DNA of 64,000 bases from Anisus vortex (GCA_949126835.1 OX421495.1:29673171-29737170), one strand, 5' to 3'; positions 1 to 13,050 are shown, counted from the first letter of the stretch. Translations and numbers: made by a program. Notes: generated from the letters alone by a model not told the origin.

Positions 1-3000
1 TAATATCCTGAAATGCATTAATTGGCTCTTTTTCAATATATTGTAATATCTTGAAATGCATTAATTGGCTCTTTTTCAATATATTGTAATATCTTGAAAT
101 GCGTTAATTGGCTCTTTTTAAATATATTGTAATATCCTGAAATGCATTAATTGGCGCTTTTTCAATATATTGTAATATCATGAAATGCATTAATTGGCTC
201 TTTTTCAATATATTGTAATATCTTGAAATGCATTAATTGGCTCTTTTTCAATATATTGTAATATCTTGAAATGCGTTAATTGGCTCTTTTTAAATATATT
301 GTAATATCCTGAAATGCATTAATTGGCTCTTTTTCAATATATTGTAATATCTTGATATGCATTTATTGGCTCTTTTTCAATACATTGTAATATCTTGAAA
401 TGCATTAATTGGCTCTTTTTCAATATATTGTAATATCTTGATATGCATTTATTGGCTCTACTTAAATACATTGTAATATCTTGAGATGCATTAATTGGCT
501 CTTTTTAAATACATTGTAATATCTTGAAATGCATTAATTGGCTCTTTTTAAATACATTGTAATATCTTGAAATGCATTAATTGGCTCTTTTACCATATAT
601 TGTAATATCTTGATATGCATTTATTGGCTCTACTTAAATATATTGTAATATCTTGAAATGCATTAATTGGCTCTTTTTCAATATATTGTACTATCTTGAT
701 ATGCATTTATTGGCTCTACTTAAATACATTGTAATATCTTGAGATGCATTAATTGGCTCTTTTTAAATACATTGTAATATCTTGAAATGCATTAATTGGC
801 TCTTTTTCAATATATTGTAATATCTTGATATGCATTTATTGGCTCTACTTAAATATATTGTAATATCTTGAAATGCATTAATTGGCTCTTTTTCAATATA
901 TTGTAATATCTTGATATGCATTTATTGGCTCTACTTAAATACATTGTAATATCTTGAGATGTGTTAATTGGCTTTTTTTAAATACATTGTAATATCTTGA
1001 AATGCATTAATTGGCTCTTTTTAAATACATTGTAATATCTTGAAATGCATTAATTGGCTCTTTTTCAATATATTGTAATATCTTGATATGCATTTATTGG
1101 CTCTACTTAAATATATTGTAATATCTTGAGATGCATTTATTGGCTCTACTTAAATACATTGTAATATCTTGATATGCATTTATTGGCTCTACTTAAATAT
1201 ATTGTAATATCTTGATATGTATTTATTGGCTCTACTTAAATACATTGTAATATCTTGATATGCATTTATTGGCTCTACTTAAATACATTGTAATATCTTG
1301 AGATGCATTTATTGGCTCTACTTAAATACATTGTAATATCTTGATATGCATTTATTGGCTCTACTTAAATATATTGTAATATCTTGAAATGCATTAATTG
1401 GCTCTACTCAAATACATTGTAATATCTTGATATGCATTTATTGGCTCTACTTAAATATATTGTAATATCTTGAAATGCATTTATTGGCTCTACTTAAATA
1501 TATTGTAATATCTTGAAATGCGTTTATTGGCTCTTTTTAAATATATTGTAATAATTGAAATACATTAATTGGCTCTTTTTCGATATATTGTAATATCTTG
1601 AAATGCGTTAATTGGCTCTTTTTAAATATATTGTAATATCTTGAAATGCATTAATTGGCTCTTTTTAAATACATTGTAATATCTTGAAATGCATCAATTG
1701 GCTCTTTTTAAATACATTATAATATCTTGAAATGCATTAATTGGCTCTTTTTCAATATATTGTAATATCTTGATATGCATTTATTGGCTCTACTTAAATA
1801 CATTGTAATATCTTGAAATGCATTAATTGGCTCTTTTTCAATATATTGTAATATCTTGATATGCATTTATTGGCTCTACTTAAATACATTGTAATATCTT
1901 GAGATGAATTAATTGGCTCTTTTTAAATACATTGTAATATCTTGATATGCATTAATTGGCTCTTTTTAAATACATTGTAATATCTTGAATTGCATTAATT
2001 GGCTCTTTTTCAATATATTGTAATATCTTGATATGCATTTATTGGCTCTACTTAAATATATTGTAATATCTTGAAATGCATTAATTGGCTCTTTTTCAAT
2101 ATATTGTAATATCTTGATATGCATTTATTGGCTCTACTTAAATACATTGTAATATCTTGAGATGCATTAATTGGCTCTTTTTAAATACATTGTAATATCT
2201 TGAAATGCATTAATTGGCTCTTTTTAAATACATTGTAATATCTTGAAATGCATTAATTGGCTCTTTTTCAATATATTGTAATATCTTGATATGCATTTAT
2301 TGGCTCTACTTAAATATATTGTAATATCTTGAAATGCATTAATTGGCCCTTTTTCAATATATTGTAATATCTTGATATGCATTTATTGGCTCTACTTAAA
2401 TATATTGTAATATCTTGATATGCATTTATTGGCTCTACTTAAATACATTGTAATATCTTGAGATGCATTTATTGGCTCTACTTAAATACATTGTAATATC
2501 TTGAGATGCATTTATTGGCTCTACGTAAATACATTGTAATATCTTGAGATGCATTTATTGGCTCAACTTAAATACATTGTAATATCTTGAGATGCATTTA
2601 TTGGCTCTACTTAAATACATTGTAATATCTTGAGATGCATTTATTGGCTCTACTTAAATACATTGTAATATCTTGAGATGCATTTATTGGCTCTACTTAA
2701 ATACATTGTAATATCTTGAGATGCATTTATTGGCTCTACTTAAATATATTGTAATATCTTGAGATGCATTTATTGGCTCTACTTAAATACATTGTATTAT
2801 CTTGAGATGCATTTATTGGCTCTACTTAAATACATTGTAATATCTTGAGATGCATTTATTGGCTCTACCTAAATACATTGTAATATCTTGAGATGCATTT
2901 ATTGGCTCTACTTAAATACATTGTAATATCTTGAGATGCATTTATTGGCTCTACTTAAATACATTGTAATATCTTGAGATGCATTTATTGGCTCTACTTA

Positions 3001-3204
3001 AATACATTGTAATATCTTGAGATGCATTTATTGGCTCTACTTAAATACATTGTAATATCTTGAGATGCATTTATTGGCTCTACTTAAATACATTGTAATA
3101 TCTTGAGATGCATTTATTGGCTCTACTTAAATACATTGTAATATCTTGAGATGCATTTATTGGCTCTACTTAAATACATTGTAATATCTTGAGATGCATT
3201 AATT
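1..3204. repeat. 43-bp minisatellite, about 74 copies, open at window edge
   Basis: The unit starts TAATATCTTGA and includes ATGCATTAATTGGCTC. Two main variants differ in the middle: an ATTAATTGGCTCTTTTT type and an ATTTATTGGCTCTACTT type. Mixed variants alternate up to about 2400, while 2440-3190 is nearly uniform for the second type. The array runs off the left edge, so its full length is unknown. Confidence 0.97.
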
Positions 3205-3735
3205 CATTATCATTAAACCCTTGACCGTTGTGGTCGTTGGAGGGGGGGTAATGGACAGTCTTCTCCATTTTTGCCTATCTTGAGAGCAGTCACTAGTTCA
3301 GCCATTGCAGCTTTGTCCAATCTTTTATATTGCCGAACCAGCATTTCCGCTGCCGGCCTCTCTCCACCTTTTACAGGGTGGCCACAAAGTCCCTGGTCAT
3401 TGTTCATAGCTGAAGTTACATTTTGCATATCCATTTATTTAATATACGCATATTTATTAAAATATTTATAACATGTAAGCCATATGTACGGTATTTTCGT
3501 CTTTATATTTGTATGCATACATTTGAAAAATTACCGACACAAATCCCTACACTATTGAAGAAAGACTCATATAGCTGCTGTTTTTATACATGGTCGAGTG
3601 TTGGGAAAAGGAACAATGAATGACGTCTCAGCCAAATTCCAGGAGCGTTTCAATAATGCTTCCGCCAAAAAAGGACACCTTATTGGCTTGGGAGAAGAAA
3701 ACATTTGCATCTGGATCTATTACGGATCTATTATA
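3205..3735. other. unannotated spacer with an unrecognised ORF
   Basis: The minus strand at 3213-3434 is open for 73 codons with a basic C-terminus (QRPQRSRV). I do not recognise it. It could be a decayed mobile-element fragment, but there is no motif to support that. The remainder is AT-rich. Confidence 0.3.
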
Positions 3736-5015
3736 ACTTCATCTAGTGCACATGTCACGGACATCTTCATCTAGTGCACATGTCACGGACATCTTCATCT
3801 AGTGCACATATCACGGATATCTTCATCTAGTGCACATATCACGGATATCTTCATCTAGTGTACATGTCACGGATATCTTCATCTATTGCACATGTCATGG
3901 ACATCTTCATCTAGTGCACATGTCACGGTCATCTTCATCTAGTGCACATATCACGGATATCTTCATCTAGTGCACATATCACGGATATCATCAGCTAGTG
4001 CACATATCATGGATATCTTCATCTAATGCACATATCACGGATATCTTCATCTAGTGCACATATTATGGATATCTTCATCTAATGCACATATCAAGGATAT
4101 CTTCATCTAGTGCACATATTATGGATATCTTCATCTAGTGCACATATCATGGACAAATTTATCTAGTGCACATATCACGGATATCCTCATCTAGTGCACA
4201 TATCACGGATATCTTCATCTAGTGCACATATCACGGATATCTTCATGTAGTGCACATATCACGGACATCTTCATGTAGTGCACATATCACGGATATCTTC
4301 ATCTAGTGAACATATCACGGATATCATCATCTAGTGCACATATCATGGATATCTTCATCTAATGCACATATCACGGATATCTTCATCTAGTGCACATATT
4401 ATAAATATCTTCATCTAGTGCACATATCAAGGATATCTTCATATAGTGCACATATTATGGATATCTTCATCTAGTGCACATATAATGGATATCTTTATCT
4501 AGTGCACATATCACGGATATCTTCATCTAGTGCACATATCACAGATATTTTCACCTAGTGCACATATCACGGATATCTTCATCTAGTGCACATATCACGG
4601 ATATCTTCATCTAGTGCACATTTTATGGATATCTTTATCTAGTGCACATGCCACGGATATCTTCATCTAGTGCACATACCACGGATATCTTCATCTAGTG
4701 CACATATCACGGATATCTTCATCTAGTGCACATTTCACGGATATTTTCATCTAGTGCACATATTTTGGATATCTTCATCTAGTGCACATATCACGGATAT
4801 CTTCATCTAATGCACATATCACGGATATCTTCATCTAGTGCACACATCACGGATATCTTCATCTAGTGCACATATCACGGATATCTTCATCTAGTGCACA
4901 TATCACGGATATCTTCATTTAGTGCACATGTCTCGGATATCTTCATCTAGTGCACAGATCACGGATATCTTCATCTAGTGCACATGTCACGGATATATTC
5001 ATTTAGTGCACATGT
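3736..5015. repeat. 28-bp minisatellite, about 45 copies
   Basis: The unit contains ATCTTCATCTAGTGCACA and TATCACGGAT. It is well conserved from 3736 to about 5015, with point variants such as TCATGG and ATTATGG. Degenerate copies continue to about 5180, and related units occur again at 17419-17580. Confidence 0.95.
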
Positions 5016-5313
5016 CGATGACAGCTTTATCTTGTGCACATGTAAATGGCAACTTTATCTGGCTTTTATTTCAGGGACAACTTCATCTTGTGCAAATATC
5101 TTTGACAGCTTCTTCTTGAAAACATATCATTGACATCTTGTGCACATGTCTCTGACAGCACCATCTGTTGCACAGAGGTAATACAAAGTTATAAAGTATT
5201 TTGGAAGCGGTGACAATTTCGGTTTCTGAACAAATTGACACCATTGTGCCCTGAACACAAAAGTATTAAAGAATCTTATTAAGGGTTATGGTACTGAATG
5301 ATACGTAGAGAGA

Positions 5314-5415
5314 GAGGGAAGGGGGGATATGTAAATTATACTAATAAGAGGGAAGGGGGGATATGTAAATTATACTAATAAGAGGGAAGGGGGGATATGT
5401 AAATTATACTAATAA
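5314..5415. repeat. 34-bp tandem repeat, 3 copies
   Basis: Three identical units begin GAGGGAAGGGGGGATATG and end ATACTAATAA. They are followed by a GA-rich stretch to about 5530. Confidence 0.95.
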
Positions 5416-5662
5416 GAGCGATACAGAGGGAAGGAGAGAGAGAAAGATGGTTAGAGTAGAAGTGTGCGTGAGATAGAAGGAGACGAAGAGAGAGAGAGAG
5501 AGCGCGAGGGAGAGACAGTGAGACGAAGGGCGATTAAAAGTAGGACCATTTATTTTAAATGTAAATGTAGTTCATAATATTATAAATATGTAAGTATGAG
5601 ACATATATTAAAATATTATGTGCATTTCATTTCGTTCATTTTTGTGTGTGTGCGTGGAGAGT

Positions 5663-5776
5663 TCTTCTTCTTCTATCCCATTACCCGAGTGAGGATCGTT
5701 GAGGCATTTTTTTAAATATCATTTTGGAGGATTTTACGCCATTCGTCTCGGTCCTGCGCCGCCCTCTGGGAGAGTT
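5663..5776 (-). mobile_element. non-LTR retrotransposon 3' end fragment
   Basis: On the minus strand the sequence reads LSQRAAQDRDEWRKILQND, like the extreme C-terminus of LINE reverse-transcriptase ORFs (AxDRxxWRxxL). It is followed by a GAAGAAGAAGAA tail (TTCTTCTTCTTC on the + strand near 5663). It is heavily truncated and non-coding. Confidence 0.6.
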
Positions 5777-6065
5777 ATTATTAATGTCTTGAGCGAATAA
5801 TCACGTTTTTCTCAACTAAAATAAACACATTAAAATATTTACTATATAAGCCTCATTTCTATCAACCCTTGAAAGGATTATATTTTTATCCATGAAAACA
5901 TCCGTTTGAGTCTGAGTGTCATGTAGTCAGGGTAGAACTAATTATTTATAATAGACGAAAGCATATTTCAATATTTGTGTTATTTTTGTATTAATTGAAG
6001 TTAAACAATATTATGTAGCTAGAGCATGTCCCTTCAGTGCGATGAGGTTTAATAACCAAAATATT

Positions 6066-6340
6066 TTGGTCTACTATACACGTGAATGACCTATTTATAC
6101 AAGGTCTACAATAGATGTGAATAACCTAGTTGTAGGCTACATATGCCTACAATAGATGTGAATAACATAGTTGTACAAAGTGCACAATACATGAATGCAA
6201 CATTTATGTACAAGGTCTACAATATATTTAAATAACCTAGTTGTACATATGCCTACAATAGATGTGAATAACATAATTGTACATGGTGCACAATACATGA
6301 ATGCAATATTTATGTACAAGGTCGACAATAGATGTAGATA
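6066..6340. repeat. 35-bp minisatellite, left part
   Basis: Degenerate units of about 35 bp contain AACCTAGTTGTACAAGG and CTACAATAGATG. The same family resumes at 6855, so the array is split by the LINE fragment between. Confidence 0.85.
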
Positions 6341-6854
6341 ATTTGCAATCACCTGCTGGTATGGCAATACCACCACATTGAACAAACACCGGATAGACCG
6401 CCTAATAAACAAAGCCTCTCGTACTACACAGACAGAATTACCATCTCTTGCGGATATTTTCAGTTCAAGGTGCCTGTCTATGATTGATAAAATCCTCCAA
6501 GATCATGCACACTCGCTTCATGATAGTTACATAATATCTAGTCGAAGTGGTCGGCTTCTTTCAATAAGGGCAAGAACAGAGAGATTTAGGAACTCTTTTG
6601 TTCCACTGTCAGTGAGACTCTTTCAAAAGAATCATCTTTCAGCCAGGAAATACAATGGCTCAATAGCTGACTCCTAAATAATAGGCCTACTTTTTTCTTG
6701 TATGATAAATGGTATGATAGTGTGCGTGAATGTCTATTGTGTTTGAGTACAAATGGTTCTTTAATATTCTTTTAGGTATGCTGAAAGACGGAATTTATGT
6801 AATCAAGTCAATTTTCCATTAATTGGATCAATAAAGCAATCTTATCTTATCTTA
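6341..6854 (+). mobile_element. 5'-truncated non-LTR retrotransposon in a minisatellite
   Basis: From about 6343 the + strand reads ITCWYGNTTTLNKHRIDRL and continues NKASRTTQTELPSLADIFSS... and RTERFRNSFVPLSVRLF, ending at a stop near 6676. This is the typical C-terminus of a LINE pol (IxxWYGN, LPSLxDIY..RC, RTxRFxNSFxPxAVxLxN). A 3' UTR follows, ending in repeated ATCTTATCTTATCTTA. Only the last ~110 codons survive, typical of 5' truncation. The minisatellite resumes right after the tail. Confidence 0.85.
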
Positions 6855-7275
6855 AATAACATTGTTGTACAAGGTCCACAATTCATGAAAGCAATATTTT
6901 TGTACAAGGTCTACAATAGATGATAATAAAATAGTTGTACAAGGTCCAAAATACATGAAAGCAACATTTTTGTACAAGGTATACGTACTATATATGAGAA
7001 TAAAATAGTTGTATAATGAATGAGAATAACCAGTTGCACATGGTAAAAAAAAAAAGAGAATAACCCAGATGTAATGGTCAAAAATAGATGATAATAACCC
7101 AGTTGTACATGGTCAACAATGGATTATAATAATCCAGTTGTACATGGTCAACAATAGATAATAATAACCCAGTTGTAATGATCAACAATAGATGATAATA
7201 ACCCAGTTGTACATGGTCAACAATGGAAGATAATAACCCAATTGTACAGGGTCAACAATAGATGATAATAACCCA
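6855..7275. repeat. 35-bp minisatellite, right part
   Basis: Units contain GATGATAATAACCCAGTTG and TACATGGTCAACAATA. The copies at 7070-7275 are more regular than those left of the LINE. Confidence 0.9.
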
Positions 7276-7299
7276 GCTTTTTTTTGGCCCTATTGGTCA

Positions 7300-7699
7300 C
7301 TCCACCCAAGATAAACCCCTAAAATACAGCGTAGGACGCACACCTACAAACAAATCAGACCAAAGATAACATTGGGCTGAACATTTTAGAAACCGCCTAA
7401 ACAGACCCCCTCCAGTTGAAAAACCAGACATCCCATGAAGGTACTGAAGATGCTAAAAGATATTTTAAAAAAGCAGCTTGACCTGACGGAATACCACCAG
7501 AAGCTCTTGAGACAGGTCCAACAATAACGGCAGACATTTTATTATCACTCTTCCAGAAAATCTGGAGGGAAAAACAAATACCACCTGAGTGGAAGAAAGG
7601 TCATCTCGTCAAAATCCACAAGAAAGGTGACCCGGGGCTCTGCAAAAACTGCCGCGGCATAATGCTTTTGTCGGTACCCAGCAAAGTGCTAACCCGCAT
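7300..7699 (+). mobile_element. RTE-like LINE fragment, N-terminal part of RT
   Basis: With a few stops and frame changes the + strand reads PDGIPPEALETGPTITADIL and WKKGHLVKIHKKGDP...CRGIMLLSVPSKVLTRI. This is the PDGIPxE...WKxGxxxKxxKKGD...YRGIxLLS motif set at the start of LINE reverse transcriptase. It is broken and non-functional, and its continuation lies inverted in the next feature. Confidence 0.8.
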
Positions 7700-8066
7700 T
7701 GGGTTAGGGACCATTCGATTCCAGTCTTATTGGCTTTGGTTGTTTCTCACCTGATCCAGTCTTGTACCATTAGAATATCATCGGTAACAACAAGCACCCT
7801 TGGTGAACTCCAGTTCTGATGTCAAATTTATCTGTCAGTTTGCCTTATGTATGACTTGGCCAGTGGCACCTTCATACAGCTGTTCGATCATACAGATAAA
7901 GACTTGTGGGACGCAATAATACTGAAGTAGTTTCTATATTTAAGCTGTCAAAAGCTTTTTTGAAGTCTTTGAAATTCAGGTAAAGGGTTGATTGCCATAA
8001 TTATTCACAGAGTGGCAATTTGATCAGTGCAGGACCTGTCTTTCTGAAAATCAGCTTGCTCTGGTC
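7700..8066 (-). mobile_element. RTE-like LINE fragment, middle of RT, inverted
   Basis: The minus strand reads EQADFQKDRSCTDQIATL, then YLNFKDFKKAFDSLNIE (RT motif A, catalytic Asp), and near 7700 KTGIEWSLTQ. In intact elements this block directly follows the SVPSKVLTRI end of the preceding + strand block. The two are adjacent but in opposite orientation. Confidence 0.78.
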
Positions 8067-8085
8067 GGAGCTTTTTATCAATGAA

Positions 8086-8612
8086 ATATCTTATCTTATA
8101 CATTACATCTCATACATTAAAGAAGCTCCTTCTATAAAAAAGATTATTGCGACCTACGTTCATTCGTAATCCTAGTCTAGTCTTGCATTTTTATTAATGT
8201 TTTTATTGATGTTAAGTTACTGGTTTTCCTGGTTTGTTCAGGCAACCCATTCAATGGCCGAATGCCACTCGGGAAGAAAGAGTACTTATATGCATTTGTT
8301 ATCGCATAAGGGATAAGGAAAGTGTCTTTGTCTTTATGTTTATTTGAGTTTTGCAACAGGTTGTTATTGGGAAGTATTTCTAAATCAGAGTTTAATGCCT
8401 TATGTATTATTAATACTTTCCTCTTTGCCCTTCTGTCCTCTAGTGTTTCTAGGTTTAGTGATTTGACTAATGGTGTTACTCTTGCTAATTGGGAATATTC
8501 ACTAGTTATGAATCTTGCAGCTCTTTTTTTAATTTGTTCTCATTTTTAAAAGTTTTCTTTAGTTGATGGGTCCCATCATAGATGCATATTCTAGTATAGG
8601 CCTAACTAATGT
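8086..8612 (-). mobile_element. CR1/jockey-like LINE 3' fragment, copy 1
   Basis: The minus strand encodes a decayed C-terminal RT segment (KRAARFIT..YS...VT.I, LE..RRAK..L, K.TFLIPYA...Y, GIRTWN.LP). It ends in a TATAAGATAAGATATT tail, seen on the + strand as TATCTTATCTTATACATT at about 8089. It is homologous to copies at 19620, 38033 and 53055. Confidence 0.8.
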
Positions 8613-10510
8613 GAAACTCGTTGTGATGCACAATTTTATTAAAAGAGAAATTCCATGAGAATGGTTTAGACAAGTTTCACAACATATAAAAAATTTTATT
8701 TGTAGATGAAATAAATGATTTCTCTATTTAGGAAACATTTAAACTTACACTTGTAAACAACTATTTAGTAGGATGAAGAAGATGAATTGATAACTGCAAA
8801 CACGAATGACTGTAGTTCATTTGGAAAACAGTTCGCTAGTAGGAAATACGTTAGTCGAATTAGACATGAATAGACTTTTGCCAAACCAAATCACTCGTCT
8901 CACTAAATGTACTACTTTGTAATATATGTTTATTAAATGTATTTTTTTAAATTGATCAGCTCTAGCCTAAAAAATAGGTTTCATTCTCAATTTTTATTTC
9001 TATAAAAAATTTTTTTTTTCTTTTTAATGAAATAGGCCTATATAAGGCAATCTATTTAAATAATGTCTTACGTGCTAATTGTTATCCAATCAATAAATAG
9101 GGTATTTATTACAGGCACATTTTCCATTTAAGGCATATTTTCCAATTATTATTATATTTGCCCATTAAACGTTTATTTTTTATTGAAACATTGTTTTTTT
9201 TTCAAGGCAAGTGACTTCTACTCAAATTATGAATAATATTACAGTTAAACAAGAAATAAACTAGGCTTTTTTAAAAAAGAAAATGTTAAATCAGCACAAC
9301 AATGTTGTTATTCCTAGCACAAAATCATGAACCGCCACGTGGAAATGTCCAGGCAGCCAGGTCGAATCCAACAGATGTCCCGCTCTACCCGAGGTCAATA
9401 ACTCAAACTACGTCCCACACGCACGCACCGACGTCTATAAATATTATTTTTTTCCGTCGGCCATTAGGCCGTGAAACACCCTGGACCAAGCCTCCATCAC
9501 TGCCCCTCTGTGCCAGCTTTCAAACATTCACTGAAGTGTTGGACTAAATACCTCAAATGAAACTATGTCCTCTTTTTATACTTCTTGTTTGCGATGTTAT
9601 AATTGTATATGTCGTTACATTGTGGACTTTATCCTTGGGGCTAACGGGTTCTCCACTTTAATATGAAGAAGAAGTAGAAGAAACTTAGAAGACAATGTGA
9701 CGATAGTTGAATCAATGCACATATACTTCTATTTATGGAATACGAAACACATTATGCATAATGGAATACTCTTTATGACTAAAAGAATATGTTTAAGAAA
9801 CAGCTCCATGTGCCACAACTTAACTTCCAACCGATCTTATGCAGCCCGCGGGTCGCGTGTTAGCCACCCATGCATAAATTAGTCTAGCTTAGTAAATCGT
9901 GTATTAATAATGTTTAAATTCCTAGATTAATTAGTTATTCTTGTTTACGTTTTTGTTATGCTAAATAACGTACATACGTTTTTTTTAATTTGTGTTTTGT
10001 TAAGTATTAATAGAGAAAAAACAATATAGGAGACAAGAAAGTGTGCTGTTAGAAAAGTAGTTTACATTAAAGTATGCTTAAGTTCAACTATATTATTTCC
10101 TAAATTAGACCGTGATAACAAAGTTAATTTGGTGAAGGGAAGAAACGTCAGGACTTTGAATTTTATATTGAATAGCTCCCTATCCACAACCCTTTCTTTA
10201 TTTTCCTAATCAGTTTTATAGGCTATAGTATTAATGTAAATGCGCTTCAACTATAATATTTCTAAGTTGATTAGGTCGAGTATGCTTGACTGTTAATGTG
10301 AAAGAATAATTCCCAAACATTGTTCACACCATGACAGAATTTAACAAATGCGATTACTTATAGTTGAATATTAATGTCATTAATTATGAAAAATTTAACA
10401 TATGGACTTACTTAAGCCTATAATTGAATATTTTAATACTAGGTGGGTCAATTTGCCTATTTTTTTTATAATTACCCTAAAACCACTCGCTCGAATATTT
10501 TAAGCGTTCG
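8613..10510. other. AT-rich intergenic stretch
   Basis: No gene is seen. The sequence is AT-rich with poly-T runs. A GC-richer patch at 9300-9680 ends in a GAAGAAGAAG-like tail and may be an old retroelement piece, but I could not assign a reading frame. Confidence 0.4.
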
Positions 10511-10625
10511 GATAAGCTATCTACAGTTCAGATAAGCTATCTACAGTTCAGATAAGCTATCTACAGTTCAGATAAGCTATCTACAGTTCAGATAAGCTAT
10601 CTACAGTTCAGATAAGCTATCTACA
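10511..10625. repeat. 20-bp tandem repeat, about 6 copies
   Basis: The unit GATAAGCTATCTACAGTTCA is repeated almost perfectly; the last copy diverges after CTACA. Confidence 0.97.
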
Positions 10626-12311
10626 TTGGTTTGCTTTATTTTGGTGGTATATTTTTTTGTATGTCTAACGTACGTGAAATGGTGAGCACTGATGCTTTTA
10701 CTATCCTTATCCCTACTAGGTGGACCATTTTTACCCATACACATTTAGACAAAAAGAAGATTTGAACTGTGCGATAAATTAGTATTTATACTTGAAAAGA
10801 TAGAATTAATATCCAGTAAACATTAAGTTTAAAATATATAGCTCGTGGACTACAATTTAACATTTACCCCGTTGAAATGTGTGTCACTTAGACTAAATTG
10901 TGTTACCAAGGATGGAAAAAAACCGGTATCAGTTTAGTATCAGACACATTGGAAAATCAGAAGTCGCCAAGCTAAAACATATTTAGACCTCCTAAGACAA
11001 GAATTCCTTGGTGCACTGATGTCATAGTCAGACTACTAACTCAAGTTATTATGATTAACATTGTCACATTCTCGCATTAAGTAGGGAAAAGGATTGACAT
11101 CGACAAGTGGATACTAACTGCTGATTTTGAAATCCCTGCCCTTATTGTTTGCTTTATCAATATTTGAGCCCATTCAGGATGACCTATCATTAATGAACTG
11201 TATCAATATCTTCCACCAAAGCCATTGAAATATTTTCCACTTTTACCACAGGCCTATCTTGGGAAAGTTGGTCACTGTTCTCATCAAAGTTGGACACTGT
11301 CCGCAACAAAATCTTGGACAAAGTAAAGCTCTCAAACTGTGCATGCTTTACTTTGCAACATGTTATAAGCTTACTTGTAACATTCTATTCACAGAGATGC
11401 ATAAATCCAATAGGATGTAAGCTGGTGTGACTGTTCATAGAAATAGACAATTTATGCAAAAAAAATTGAATATTCAAGATATAACAAAAAAGACCAATCA
11501 AAGTTAATTTATTTAGAAAGACTTGACGTTCAGCTACAAATCAGACAACCAAAAGAATGTAATACTTCAGTCAAGAATACACTATAATACTTTGTTCATT
11601 ACATCAAGTAGTAAGTTTTACAAATGTACAGAGATACCAGGAGTGGTGTTGACTATGTATTTCATGGCACAGTTTATTACAACTAAGAAGCAAAGTAGAA
11701 GGTTACGTATGATAATGTACAACATTCTAGATGGGACTCTCTATTAGGTCATTTTTAGTATTTTGACAACTATTACCAACAGATAGAGTAATTACAAATA
11801 GAACCAACCATGTATTTATTTGTATAGCTAAAGGACTTGTACCAGTAGATATATAGAACTAATGATAAAAAAATTAAAGGTTCTGTATAAACAACTTTGA
11901 TTAAGCCAATATAATTGAATCTTTGTAAAAGATACAAGCTCGGTAAAGTTAAACAAGAGACATCCACCACTTGTGCCAAGTGCTCAGCACCTATTTGCAT
12001 AGTTAGGTGCATAGTTTTATAGAACATAACATAGTCTTATGCAAAATAAGTGCTCAATTATAAATACTTTATAATAATTTTTGATTAAGTTTTCTTATTG
12101 TATATTTTTGTGCAACTTTTAATGAAACAAAATTTTTTTTTTACAATTAGTAGGTATACAGATAGACTCTATATTTGTATAAAATGAGCCACAATAATTA
12201 TCTAATTAAATTTAAAAAAAACTCTTTCTTAATAAGTTATTGTCTAATTCTATTAAAACCAATTTGACTCACCAAGTAGGTATAAGAAATAAGCTTATTG
12301 TGATTTTCACC
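10626..12311. other. AT-rich intergenic stretch
   Basis: I see no coding, RNA or repeat structure here beyond short open frames expected by chance. Confidence 0.4.
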
Positions 12312-12414
12312 TGGCCTAGAGTAATATCCGTGTTCTTAGTTGTATGTTAAACGCCCTCTGAGCTTACATTATGTTTGTTGACAGCGCTATACAAATATTA
12401 TTATTATTATTATT
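12312..12414 (+). mobile_element. SINE-like 3' segment with ATT tail, copy 1
   Basis: It contains TTCTTAGTTGTATGTTAAAC, GCTTACATTATGTTTGTTG and AGCGCTATACAAATATTATT followed by (ATT)n. An almost identical segment occurs 377 bp downstream. The GCGCTATACAAAT(ATT)n end resembles conserved 3' tails of invertebrate SINEs. Confidence 0.6.
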
Positions 12415-12461
12415 TGTCTTATGTAAAAAGGTATATGGGTCAATTTGACTCACTGACTACA

Positions 12462-12545
12462 GTTAAAGTACGAAGGTACCCTTCGGACTGATCACAGGGC
12501 TGGCGAGGCAGCGTTCACCAGTTTCTACGGCCACACATAGTTAAT
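12462..12545. mobile_element. SINE fragment, CTTCGGAC family
   Basis: It contains CCCTTCGGACTGATC, AGGGCTGGCGAGGCAGCG and TTCACCAGTTTC. It is homologous to the longer copy at 54135-54378 and to 24252-24335. Truncated. Confidence 0.55.
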
Positions 12546-12688
12546 GGCAATAATTATAAATAATCTGATATAGGAGCTTACTTATAATTGAATATTGATG
12601 TCATTAGTTGCAAAGAATTTAAAAGTGCCCCGTGTCTCTCTGACGACCGTTGGTTGGCCTTAGAGCCTTTTCAATATCCTTTTTCTTA

Positions 12689-12786
12689 GCCTAGAGATTA
12701 TATTCGTGCTCTTAGTTGTATGTTAAATGCGCTCTGTGCTTACATTATGTTTGTTGTAAGCGCTATACAAATATTATTATTATTAA
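12689..12786 (+). mobile_element. SINE-like 3' segment with ATT tail, copy 2
   Basis: It matches 12312-12414 in the same orientation, from GCCTAGAG through CGCTATACAAATATT to an (ATT)n tail. Confidence 0.6.
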
Positions 12787-12900
12787 TTATATTTGAATAG
12801 ACTTTTAATGTCAATTATTATTTAACTTTTGTTTAGGCCTATTTCCCTTTCTCCTTTTCATCACAATGCAGTGGCATCTGGAATCGAAATTTGCCACAAA

Positions 12901-13050
12901 CGGGTTTTTCAATTTCCGGACTACAGTAGCACAAGTCCTACTGGGCACTGGTTGAGCTCTATTACGGGTTTTTCAATTTCCGGACTACAGTAGCACATGT
13001 CCTACTGGGCACTGGTTGAGCTCTATTACGGGTTTTTCAATTTCCGGGGA
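12901..13050. repeat. 64-bp tandem repeat, about 2.3 copies
   Basis: Copies start CGGGTTTTTCAATTTCCGG at 12901, 12965 and 13029 and contain CCTACTGGGCACTGGTTGAG. The third is truncated. Confidence 0.95.

Noticed and set aside
1..3204. CRISPR-like regular repeats
   Set aside because: The arrays have no unique spacers, no cas genes, and sit in an intron-bearing animal genome. They are simple tandem repeats.
9302..9882. Open frames of 81 and 61 codons (+)
   Set aside because: No homology recognised and no supporting gene signals. The 9302 frame crosses sequence that looks like an old repeat end.
11523..12027. Short open frames at 11523-11747 (+) and 11773-12027 (-)
   Set aside because: AT-rich, no recognisable domain, no splice context; length is expected by chance in this composition.
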